From positions 1-64,000 of the forward strand of contig CAMXCT020000278.1 of assembly GCA_947184155.2 (NCBI GenBank): 64,000 nt of DNA. The letters run 5' to 3'. The translations under genes were made by a program, and so were the position numbers. The notes beneath the pieces are model-generated. The model was given only the letters and a program-made list of their open reading frames with translations, was not told the origin of the DNA and searched no databases. This document shows positions 12,186-20,707 of the stretch, piece by piece (within the stretch, counting starts at the first letter, position 1; every line of letters starts with the position of its first letter). This DNA is from Cladocopium goreaui. Lineage: Eukaryota; Sar; Dinophyceae; Suessiales; Symbiodiniaceae.

Positions 12186-12379
12186 ATTCTTTGTTTCCTT
12201 CTCCCCCGCTGGTTTTTTGGGTCGCCCTCTTCTTTCTTGCGTTGTGTCCTCTTTGTCTGTTGTAGCTTTCTCTTTTGGCCCCCTTGCGGCAGCTGGTTGG
12301 GGCCCCTTTTGCTCCGGTAGAGACCTATCCTCTGGCTCCTCCATGCCCTGCAAGTCCCTCACTAGTTTTGACCATTAGG

Positions 12380-12605
12380 CTTTCGAATTTCTACTGGTGT
12401 GTCTGTCCATAGACGTGACAGGTGCACTGGTGTCTCATCCCCCCAATTGCATGGTGTTCGGGATTGCTATTCTCTGTACTTGTGTGTCTGTCCATAGACG
12501 TGACAGGTGCACTCGTACCTTTCCATTTCACTTCGTTGGTCCAGCTCTTCTGTTTCGTGTGCACGCCCCTTATCCTTGTACAATGATCCAGAATTGCAAT
12601 ACACC
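12380..12605 (+). repeat. Helicase-unit 3' tail with paired 18-bp motif
   Basis: TAGACGTGACAGGTGCAC occurs at about 12413 and 12496, each in a similar context, and the block matches 7040-7250 behind repeat D1. It follows the stop of helicase B by about 200 bases and probably belongs to that unit's 3' flank. Confidence 0.6.
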
Positions 12606-14339
12606 TTTTACTAAGGTCAAGCGCACTACTCTCTTCGAAATTATGGTTTGTGCCGCCCTCTGCTCCTTTGGTGGTTTTGTGGTCCCCTTGATGCGTTGCC
12701 CTGCTGGGCTCTTGGGAACGTTTTTTGTTTAGTGCTCTTGTCGGTGCGTCTTGTTGTCTTCCTGGTTCTGTTGCGCTCCTCTCTGTGCTTGGGTGGGCCC
12801 TGCTGGTTCTGTTTTGGTGTTTGCTTTTTGGTTGGCTCCTCTCTCTGTCCTTTGTTGGTTTCCCTCCCCCCGCGGTTTGTCCTTTTTGGTGCTCTGGTCC
12901 AGTTTGGTTTGTTTGCTGGTACCTCCCTCTGAGTATCTGGTTGCAGCTGTGACGGCTTAGTTGCCCTGCCTTCGTGCTGGGAGTGTGGTTGTGCTCTGTC
13001 ATCCTTCCGTCAAATGTCTCATGGCAGCAAAGGCTAATAGCCCTGTGTGGGGTTTTCACCCTCTACACCATGTTGCAGATGATGTCTGGGAGCTTAGTTT
13101 GGCCACACTGAGGTATTCATCAGGATGATGATCCAGTTCCCACATTGGACTCCGCTAAGCTGCCCTATTGCTATTCTAATGTGATTGGTGCAGCCTTCTC
13201 CGCCCCTGTCCTCCTCTGCCACCCCGGCACCCCCCTCCTGTTTGTGTGTTGCTTGGTCTTTTTGTCCGGTTCTGCTCTTGCTTGGCCACCCTTTGCCGTT
13301 TGCGTCTCTGTTGGGACTTATGTGCCCTCCCTTGCTTGTCTACCCTCCCCTGCTCTCACTCAGGTACGAACGAATGGAGCTTAGAGTTGAGTGTACGAAC
13401 ATCGTTGACTTGTTTGAGTAAGTTTGTTTACTTTAGGTACTGACTGGAGAGGCACTGACACAGCATCCGTGTGACCCACTAAGGTTACTCAGGACGGCCA
13501 ATTAGTTTGGTGCCCATAGGGCCCGTCTTTTTGCTTTGCCCTTCTGGCTGACTTGACCTTTCTCTCTTTAAGGGGCTTTCTTCTCAATTGGTTTTGCATT
13601 CGTTTGTTTCTTCTGGGTCTCCTTGGTATGTCCTCTGTCTGGGTACTCTACATGGGTAGCTGCATCCATCCGAGAGGGGCGGTAGATAGCCGGCCGATGC
13701 CATGGACCAGACTGTGCTGCAGTGAGCTTCACCGGTGCACTCCGGTGGTGCTCCCTGTAGGACAGTCTGGGGCGCCCGCGAGCAGCACAAGACTGCCAAC
13801 ATGGTTCGTCAATTGGTAGAAGAATTGTGGTGATTCTGTAGCCTGCCTATTCTGTGGGTGAGTGGCATTACGGCCTTGGTCTCGCTACAATCTTCTCCTG
13901 TGCATACTGCAATGCACTGCAGGTCTTTCAGGGACGATGACATCCTGAAATGTCCTGAACAGTTCTGTAGTTTGTATGTTTTGCGAACCTACATCAAAGA
14001 GAGCTACGCTGCCTAAGACAGCACTTGTATGGTGGAACTTGCGAATACAAATTTGCGAATACAATGGTTTTTTGCATGCCTCTCAGGTTTGCGAGTATTG
14101 CCTAGGAGCTTCGCTGGCTGAGACCAATCAATCTGATGGCTGCACCTTCCCCTATGAAACTAGGGGCATGCTGGGTATTGGCGATGGTATTTTGGAAGCT
14201 TTTCCCTGGCCTGCATCGCTTCCCGTATGCCATCACAGTCCACCCCCCCCTCTGGGGGGGGATCTGACTTTTTCAACATCACGGCTTCGTGGTTACGGTT
14301 GACAGATATAGTGACGACTCTGTCCATGGAGGCCCTCTG
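12606..14339. other. T/C-rich gene-free region with C8-TCT-G8 hairpin
   Basis: No coding sequence is supported. Pyrimidine-rich stretches (12640-12960, 13190-13350) create open frames by composition only. A perfect hairpin of eight C, TCT and eight G lies at 14243-14261. Part of the region near 13930 resembles sequence near 52610, suggesting that E-family repeats extend further upstream. Confidence 0.5.
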
Positions 14340-14800
14340 ACGAGCTGATCTGAGAGGACGCTGAGAGATGCTTAATTAGTAGCCCTGCTTTCGTGTACAG
14401 CTTGGCACATGATTGAGCAAACTTACACAAGCTCTAGCCTTCTTGTTTGCCCGAAAGCCGTGATATTAATTCATTTGGCACGTTTTTGCGAGTGATGCAG
14501 TGGACAAGCCACTGCGTCTCACGGCAAATCGATTTTGTGGGTGTTCTGGTTGGGCTCTGGCCCCGTTTGTGTTGTTTTTGTGTTTTTGCTGTTTGCTTTG
14601 TTTTTCCGCTGGCGAAACGCAAGTCTGGCTGGGGGATTTGCGGGTCGTCGTGTTGGTTGGTTTTTGTGGTTGTGTGTGGTTTTATCGATTTGCCTGCCCC
14701 ATTGGACATGATTTGTCCTTTGTACAAATATCTTTTCTGCTTATGCTCATGTAAGGACCGAGCCTTTAGCGCGACATCGGCCACACACGAGGAAAAAAAA
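14340..14800 (+). repeat. Repeat E, copy 1, A-tailed, truncating the copia 5' LTR
   Basis: It shares an ordered set of blocks with 51463-52145 and 53030-53470: AGAGGAC near the start, CTGGCCCCGTTT, CTGGCGAAACGCAA, GGATTTGCGGGTCGTC, and AGGACCGAGCC near the end. It finishes in an A run (14793-14800) immediately followed by LTR sequence. The A tail and variable ends suggest a retroposon-like non-coding repeat. Confidence 0.6.
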
Positions 14801-15436
14801 TACTTTTCGTCTTCTTTGAGTACTTTGATTGCACGGAGAATACAATGAGGATTTGAATTTGATAGTGACATGGAAAATCAAACCATTTTCCATATGTTTT
14901 GTTTGTTTTTGCCGGCAGAAGTGCACGAAGGAATCGTGAGAAGATCGTAGAATTCATTTTGTGACTTCGGAAGAAGGAACTTTGTTTGACATTGATCGGA
15001 GAAGTTTAGTTTGTTTTGTCTCTCAATGATGATAGCGAGAGCAACGTTCTGAAAGGCATTCAGAACCAGAGTTGCCAACAGATCTGAGGGAGACATCATG
15101 AATCATGTTTTGGTGCTTGAAATGTTTCAACAGTTTTCAAACACTCAAACTTATTTACAAACAAACCATGTCTTGATGTAAAGACTTTTTGTGAGGACAT
15201 GTGTTTTTGATCGCTTTTGTGAAGTTGACAGAAAGATGTCAACTGGCGACTTGAACGACCTGGCGGAAGCATGTTTGTGTCAAGGCGTGACACACCAACA
15301 AGAACCATAGCGACATGAGCAAGACACCCTTGTTTTGTGGTTGTGTAAAGTGGCTGAGCTCTGGGAGTGGTTGACTTAAGGACGACGTCCTAGACGCTGA
15401 CCCAAGTAGGTTTCGAAGGTTGCAGTACCTTCTGCA
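14801..15436 (+). repeat. Copia 5' LTR, missing about 171 bases at its outer end
   Basis: It matches 50295-50956 with scattered substitutions and small indels and ends in the same TTCTGCA. The outer 171 bases present in the 3' LTR (50124-50294) are absent; repeat E1 stands in their place. A patch at 15247-15268 differs entirely from the 3' LTR. A 26-base segment of the 3' LTR (near 50870-50895) is missing here. Confidence 0.8.
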
Positions 15437-15452
15437 TGGTAGCGGAGCTGCC
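15437..15452 (+). other. Primer-binding site (initiator tRNA-Met type)
   Basis: TGGTAGCGGAGCTGCC directly follows the LTR end. TGGTA-x-C-x-GAGC resembles the complement of the 3' end of eukaryotic initiator methionine tRNA, the usual primer of copia elements. Its position at the exact end of LTR homology supports both calls. Confidence 0.7.
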
Positions 15453-15481
15453 TGCTTGCAGCTCGTAGAGGCGTAGTAGGA

Positions 15482-16171
15482 ATGGATCCAGGTAATGTGA
15501 GCCAAGGTGTGCAAGGATGTCCTAGTCCTGGTATGGCTGAAAGAGGTGAAGGAAATGGTGGTTGTAACCGTGGAGACGGATTGCCACCTGGCACCGGAAA
15601 TGGTGGTTGTAACCGTAGTGACGGATTGCCGCCAGTGCCTAGAACGCCTAGTCAGCAAGGTAGTGGATCTGGGACGGATGGACAAACACCTGAAACAAGT
15701 AACATGCTCCAGCAGCAGCCACAGCAACAACAAGCAAATGTGTCACAGAACGTACAGGGATTTGCGAGCACGACAAACCTGGATGCAAGTGGTCAAGGGT
15801 ATCCGGTGCAGGGATGTCAACAAGGAAACATGCCCGTAATGCAAGGACAAGGACCAGCATGGTTTGGTGCGCAATGGATACCCCAACAACAAACGTTTAT
15901 GCAACAGAATTCGCAAGCGTGTGTGCCAAGTTTTGGTTGTGCGAGTATGCCTGGTGGACCAAGGTCTGGAAGTTTTCCAAACTTAGGAGTGAACCCAATG
16001 AGTTGCCAAGGAAACATGTCGAGTGGCCCGGTTGGAGCGAGCTTGGGAGGTTTGACGCCTCAGGCGGCGCAGATCCAAGAGGTCATGGCCATGTTAGGTA
16101 GCATGAGTGAGGGACAGCTACAGACAGTGCAGCAGCATATGCAAGATCGTTTTGTAACTATGCAACAGAGA
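15482..16171 (+). CDS. gag: Copia gag, N-terminal part
   Basis: This is 230 codons from the first ATG after the primer site. The sequence is rich in Gln, Gly, Asn and Pro, with a 45-bp tandem duplication (about 15551-15640) that repeats GNGGCNR. The last part (QEVMAMLGSMSEGQLQTVQQ) looks helical, as expected for a Gag N-terminal region. The frame hits a stop only because YR-1 begins at 16172; joining 16171 to 24881 restores an open Gag frame (RGVPEVFVDG). It should bind and package the element RNA in cytoplasmic particles. Confidence 0.7.
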
Positions 16172-16271
16172 GTTTAATGTACTTGTTCATTGTGTTTTGC
16201 AAGGAACTTCTTTGTGTTTCTATTCCATTTTGGCTCAAGGACTTTCATTTGTGCGTATACATTTTTCGTTT
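16172..16271 (+). repeat. YR-1 repeat A1
   Basis: This 100-bp left end of YR-1 is identical by eye to 24301-24400. It carries the spliced-leader relic (16225-16239) and an 18-nt block (16235-16252) whose inverse complement lies near the right end of B (24278-24295 and 24858-24875). Confidence 0.85.
16225..16239 (+). promoter_or_regulatory. Dinoflagellate spliced-leader relic
   Basis: CCATTTTGGCTCAAG equals the last 15 nt of the 22-nt dinoflagellate spliced leader. Known relics in retroposed dinoflagellate genes are often this same truncated form. It lies 54 bases inside the element, so it probably marks an ancestral trans-spliced 5' end. Confidence 0.75.
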
Positions 16272-16415
16272 TTGTCTGCTCAGCCAACAGTTTTCTTTGG
16301 ACATCTGTAGCAGGCATTGACATTGATCAGTTGCGTTTTTCCTGTCGTGCAGATATTTTCAGAGTTTCATGTTTTTTCGTTTTGGATTCACAGACACCGG
16401 GCGGTCCCGGGCGGC

Positions 16416-16697
16416 ATGGACGGAGCGACGGTCTCGGTGTTATCACTAGAACAGTTGATTACTGCACTTCTCCTCATTGTCAACGAGTTGTGCCATCGAT
16501 TTCGTATCCCTTTATCTTCAGCATCATCTGTACCATTACAAACTACACCTGATTTGGAAAATCTTTCAGGGTCACCCATCCCCGAACGTGGATCGTGTGG
16601 TGCAAAGTGTCGCTGGTGTGATTTACCCTGTGGACGTGCAAAGCCTGGTCATACAGGGCATAGTTGCTATACACATCGGCATTGGCGTGATGGATAA
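16416..16697 (+). CDS. Small Cys/His-rich leader ORF of YR-1
   Basis: This is 93 codons from ATG 16416 (MDGATV). A hydrophobic helical N-terminus (LEQLITALLLIVNEL, then RFRIP) is followed by a cluster C-GAK-C-RW-C-DLP-C, then H-TG-H-S-C and a final HRHW. The same two-part layout appears in YR-3 (35761-35985). Its end overlaps the ATG of the YR gene by eight bases, suggesting coupled translation. Alternatively it could be the first exon or frame of the YR protein. The function is unknown; zinc binding is likely. Confidence 0.55.
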   Translation: MDGATVSVLSLEQLITALLLIVNELCHRFRIPLSSASSVPLQTTPDLENLSGSPIPERGSCGAKCRWCDLPCGRAKPGHTGHSCYTHRHWRDG

Positions 16698-18804
16698 TTC
16701 CATGGATGGTTGGTCACTGGTACAGAGTGTTGAGGGTTCATGGGACACGAGTTCAGTGATTTCACCGCCGTTGCATTCCAGGCCGAAGTCTGCTCCATTG
16801 CAGCGTGCACCTCTACATCAAGGTCCTCGCCTGGTGTCTCCCTTCCAAGTGTCTGCATTGCATCCGGTGGTCACGAGCACTATGGGGTGTTCGGGACAGT
16901 CTTCAGCTCAGCGACATCCAGGTATCCTGAGGGTTTCAGATTTAAACCAGGGGGGTAATGTTCCCCCCCCCCATCCATTTCCTGTTGATTCTATTCGCAT
17001 TGTACCTGGGGTTACTCCTTTACAAATTCCCCCAGAAAATTTACCTGTGATTCGGAGCTGGACGACGTTGCAACAGAGAGTTGCGCTACCTCAGCCTCAA
17101 GGATGTTTGGGTTATGCAGAGTCAGTACCAGTTGATTTTGTGCCTAATAGGCCTTCTCCAACGTTACTGCATCCTCCCAGACGTCAATCCGGGGCTATTA
17201 GCAGAGTTCGTTTTTCCAGTGCTTCACCGGTGCTCTGTCAGATGTGGTTTGAATTGTTATCACAGCTGGGCCCACTATCCAGAATTTGGCAAGAGACGAG
17301 TATGTCACAGCATCAACGTATGCATTTGAACCGAATTTTGGACAATGTGGCACCTGGCACGGCTATGAAGTATATTTCCAGTTGCAAGTCCTTTTTCAAG
17401 ACCTGCAAAGCGTTACAGGTGGATTTGATATCCCTTACTGAGGTTCAATTGGCAGACATTTTAATCACAATGTCACTGTCTAGATCTACATCTCATGGCA
17501 GTAGTTCTTGCAGTTCGGTCATCAAAGCGCTTCGATGGCTATTGAAATCAGCAGAGGTGGGTTGTTTACAGGTGGTGCATTCAGTTCTTATTGGAACCTT
17601 TCTGAACCAGAAGGTGCCCAGGGACAGGAAACAAGCACCTCCTCTGCCTCTGTGGGCATTGGTGCAGTGGGAGCGTCGTGTGCTCATGTCCAACTGCACG
17701 GTATTGGAAACTATTTTACTGGGTACATTTTTATTGATGGCCTGGGGATCCCTTCGTTTTTCCGACGCGCAAAGGTTAGACCTCCAAAAGATCATCTATC
17801 ACGATGGTACCATGAGAGGGGTGATATGGCGCTCCAAGACAGCAGTCAGCGGCATGCCCCTAGCAGTGGCGGCGGAGGGTTTCCTCAGCAAAGGCTCCCA
17901 CAACTGGTTGTGGAAGTTCTTGACCGTTTTGGATACGGTATTGGCCAAATCAGGCCTCTCTGATGTTGATTTTCTTCTTCCACTGATGGACGAGGATGGA
18001 CCAACTTATCCATTGCAACCGATGGACTATGCCACAGCGTTATTTTACTTACGGAAATTTTTGGGTTGCCCATGGAGTCAAAGGCCAGATCCCTTGCAGC
18101 ATTTGAAGTTAAACTTCACTTTGCACTCCCTCAAAGCGACGTTATTGTCGTGGGGACCGCAGCTGCATGAAAAGGTTACCCCGGAACAGCGTTTGTCTCA
18201 GGGACACCATTCGGATCCCAATAGCAGTTTGGACACATACTCACGTGACGTGGTGTGGACGTCCTTGACGTATCAGCGCAAGATGATACAAGAGGTTCAG
18301 AGTGGATGGCGTCCAGCCATTGCCCAACATCGGGGTAGTCAGGCTCCTATGGTCGAACCCAAGGTTGTTTTGGAGAAATTTGTCAAATCTCTCCCGCAGT
18401 TTGATTTTCAGTGGTTTCAATTCAATGCGTCCTCTGAGACACCAGCTCCAGATTTTTTGGAGTCATCGACCAGCAGTTCTGAGAGTTCATCGGATTCATC
18501 GTCGGATGACGAGGTTATGGAGCCTCGACCCAAGACTTCCAAGGTGAACGTGGTACCTTTGGATGTCGATGAAGTCCTGGTGGGACGATATCGATCAGTT
18601 GTGCATGCACTAGTGCGCGCCGGCGATGATGAAGATTGGCGTCCTCGGTGGCACGGACAGCCTCTCAAACCTGCCTGTGGTAGGCAAATGCGTGGTGTGG
18701 CAGCCGAGATCTTGGATAGACTCGACTCGACTATGCCGTTCTGCCAGCATGCAGCATGCAGGAAGGTTTGGCACACTTGTCAGCTCCTGCAAGGATCTGG
18801 ATAG
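16690..18804 (+). CDS. YR-1 tyrosine recombinase
   Basis: This is 704 codons from ATG 16690. The frame is open further upstream, but that part overlaps the small Cys/His ORF. Catalytic landmarks are Arg in WGSLRFSD (about 355), HSLK in place of H-x-x-R (about 479), GHH (about 504) and Tyr in DTYSRD (about 517). A Ser-rich acidic linker follows, then a C-terminal block with CGRQM and FCQHAAC that recurs in altered form in YR-2 and YR-3. The protein should join circular element DNA to the target in the nucleus. No frameshift is seen. Confidence 0.85.
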   Translation: MDNSMDGWSLVQSVEGSWDTSSVISPPLHSRPKSAPLQRAPLHQGPRLVSPFQVSALHPVVTSTMGCSGQSSAQRHPGILRVSDLNQGGNVPPPHPFPVDSIRIVPGVTPLQIPPENLPVIRSWTTLQQRVALPQPQGCLGYAESVPVDFVPNRPSPTLLHPPRRQSGAISRVRFSSASPVLCQMWFELLSQLGPLSRIWQETSMSQHQRMHLNRILDNVAPGTAMKYISSCKSFFKTCKALQVDLISLTEVQLADILITMSLSRSTSHGSSSCSSVIKALRWLLKSAEVGCLQVVHSVLIGTFLNQKVPRDRKQAPPLPLWALVQWERRVLMSNCTVLETILLGTFLLMAWGSLRFSDAQRLDLQKIIYHDGTMRGVIWRSKTAVSGMPLAVAAEGFLSKGSHNWLWKFLTVLDTVLAKSGLSDVDFLLPLMDEDGPTYPLQPMDYATALFYLRKFLGCPWSQRPDPLQHLKLNFTLHSLKATLLSWGPQLHEKVTPEQRLSQGHHSDPNSSLDTYSRDVVWTSLTYQRKMIQEVQSGWRPAIAQHRGSQAPMVEPKVVLEKFVKSLPQFDFQWFQFNASSETPAPDFLESSTSSSESSSDSSSDDEVMEPRPKTSKVNVVPLDVDEVLVGRYRSVVHALVRAGDDEDWRPRWHGQPLKPACGRQMRGVAAEILDRLDSTMPFCQHAACRKVWHTCQLLQGSG

Positions 18805-18981
18805 ATCCTATTCCAAGCGGTATGAAAAATTTTGCGCTTGGAGTTTTCGCCCACGGGTCGGTGACCTGTTGGGTGCAGTTGGTCTTTCCCTGGTAGGGTT
18901 AACCGAGTAAGTCCATATTGGGTATTTTTTGCGTTATTTTCCCCTCTTTTTACTTAGGGAGGGATTCAGATTCTTGTACAA

Positions 18982-19260
18982 TAGGGGATGGTATCCCCTA
19001 ACATGTCAACGGTGTTGGCATCACATTTCAACCGGTGGTTGAAGGGTTACTCACGGTGTGAGTTGAAATGACAGGTTGTCATGTTATATTCAACCGGTGG
19101 TTGACTATGGACTCACGGTGTGAGTACCACAATGACCGGTGGTCATTCAGCGTCTCAACCGGTGGTTGAGGTTATTGCTCACGGTGTGAGTCTTACATTG
19201 ACCGGTGGTCAATTCATCATTTTTCAACCGGTGGTTGAAGCAGCACTCACGGTGTGAGTG
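18982..19260 (+). repeat. Array of 13 short dyads, each centred on GGT
   Basis: Thirteen inverted repeats with stems of 5-8 bp and a constant GGT centre lie at 18982, 19003, 19027, 19049, 19068, 19090, 19111, 19131, 19154, 19178, 19197, 19223 and 19244 (starts). Examples are TAGGGGAT-GGT-ATCCCCTA, TTCAACC-GGT-GGTTGAA, ACTCAC-GGT-GTGAGT and AATGACC-GGT-GGTCATT. From 19027 three stem types rotate in order with a period of about 63-69 bases. Stems vary, but both arms change together. The array lies between the YR stop and the Gag start. Confidence 0.9.
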
Positions 19261-19516
19261 ACGTGCTATATCGTCATGGTTGCCGTCGGGGATGGCTCGA
19301 GTGAACCCGGTGGGTCAACAATCAGTTGTGCAACAACATGCACTTATTTTAGGGGTTGCACTATGGAGTATCCACCCCTTTCATGGTTGGTCTAACGTCC
19401 AATGGCGCTGTCAAGATTTTATTTTGCAAGTTTTTACTTTTCCCCTCAACATAAGGGATACTGTTTGTGGTTCGTGGATCATCAGCTATTTTGTCCTTTG
19501 TCTACGTGGTGGTGCC

Positions 19517-20707
19517 ATGGCGTCTGACAATTTGGAAGATGTTTTGATACAGAGTGGGGTGGACTCGGCCCTCACGAGCTCACTTATGATGGAGGGATGG
19601 TCCTGTCAATCGTTTCGCATGGCAGCCGCTGACATTCATGGATTTGAAGATGTTCTCCAGGAATGGTCATCTTCTACTCCTTTGTCGGTATTCCAGAAAG
19701 CATGCCTCCGCACGGCCTTTCAGTCGCTCCAACCTCAACAAGGACCTAGTGCATCGGCTTTGTCCACCCCAACAATGAGCACTACCACTCCAGCCGGGTC
19801 GTGGGCAGAAGCTTTTCCTCCCAAATTGGAGAATGCCGTGTTGCAGGCGATGAAACAAAAATTCATGGCCAACTATCCATCGGAGTTGATCCATGCAGAC
19901 CTTTTTCCATCGACCAGATTAGTGAGCTTGGTTCATGACCAGCTCTCCAAGAAGGTTTGGAAATGGGTGCCATGGAAGTATCGCATCTCGCTCACCAGGT
20001 CAGAGGAGATTTCTAGCAATCGAGCTCAGAAGATGCCAAAAATTGACCACCTGGGGTTACACTCCTTATTATTTGATGATCCTCCCTCCATCGACGTGTC
20101 CAACAACGCCATGGGGGTGAACTCGATTCGCAATATGCTCGAGGTTCATGATCGTGCCATTGCCTTGTGCCAAGGCGCTCACCTCGCCAATCTCAAGGCC
20201 TATACCCACAAATTCATCGGGTTTTTGACCGCCAAGTATGATGGAGACTTACGTAACCCCAGTGTATTGGAGGCTCAACATGCAGACCAAAAAATTTGGA
20301 CGGTCATTGCCGAGCTCATGGAACGAGGATGGAACATGGATGATTGCTTGCATGAAATGACGAATTTACGTCATGACCTACCAAGTCTCCTTCAACCACG
20401 ACCTCGCGTGTTCAAGCCACTCCCATCACCATCTTCTCAGACAGCTTCCCCTCGTGGTGATGGACCGAAAGGCAAAGGCCAAGGGAAGTCAAAGGGCAAG
20501 CAGAATTCCGGGAAGTCCAAGGGCAAGGTCCAATGGCTCACGGAGATTCAACGGGATGGTGGTTTCAAGCAACTCTGCATGCGATATCAGGTGGGCAAGT
20601 GTCAGACTCCCAACTGTGGCTTTCAACATTTGTGTGCGTGCCCAGTTGATGGAAAAGCTTGTGGCAAAAATCATGGGGCGATGTCCCATTTTGCCACCCC
20701 GCACTGA
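19517..20707 (+). CDS. gag: YR-1 Gag-like protein with CCCH finger
   Basis: This is 396 codons from ATG 19517 (MASDNLEDV); the frame is open upstream to 19280, but the start after GGTGCC gives an N-terminus like those of the YR-2 and YR-3 Gags. It has a helical SAM-like N-terminal domain, a middle domain, a basic Gly-Lys-Ser tract (KGKGQGKSKGK), then the finger C-x7-C-x4-C-x3-H (CMRYQVGKC...FQH) and more Cys. It should bind element RNA. It ends at TGA 20705-20707 in the context CAC-TGA-C, and pol continues in the same frame. Confidence 0.75.
   Translation: MASDNLEDVLIQSGVDSALTSSLMMEGWSCQSFRMAAADIHGFEDVLQEWSSSTPLSVFQKACLRTAFQSLQPQQGPSASALSTPTMSTTTPAGSWAEAFPPKLENAVLQAMKQKFMANYPSELIHADLFPSTRLVSLVHDQLSKKVWKWVPWKYRISLTRSEEISSNRAQKMPKIDHLGLHSLLFDDPPSIDVSNNAMGVNSIRNMLEVHDRAIALCQGAHLANLKAYTHKFIGFLTAKYDGDLRNPSVLEAQHADQKIWTVIAELMERGWNMDDCLHEMTNLRHDLPSLLQPRPRVFKPLPSPSSQTASPRGDGPKGKGQGKSKGKQNSGKSKGKVQWLTEIQRDGGFKQLCMRYQVGKCQTPNCGFQHLCACPVDGKACGKNHGAMSHFATPH

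Noticed and set aside
12391-13059. 222-codon minus-strand ORF
   Set aside because: It is the antisense of T/C-rich DNA and of the duplicated 18-bp motif; its composition is extreme and no motif is seen.
18982-19260. CRISPR-like array
   Set aside because: There are no constant direct repeats with unique spacers, the units are short dyads, and the window is eukaryotic.
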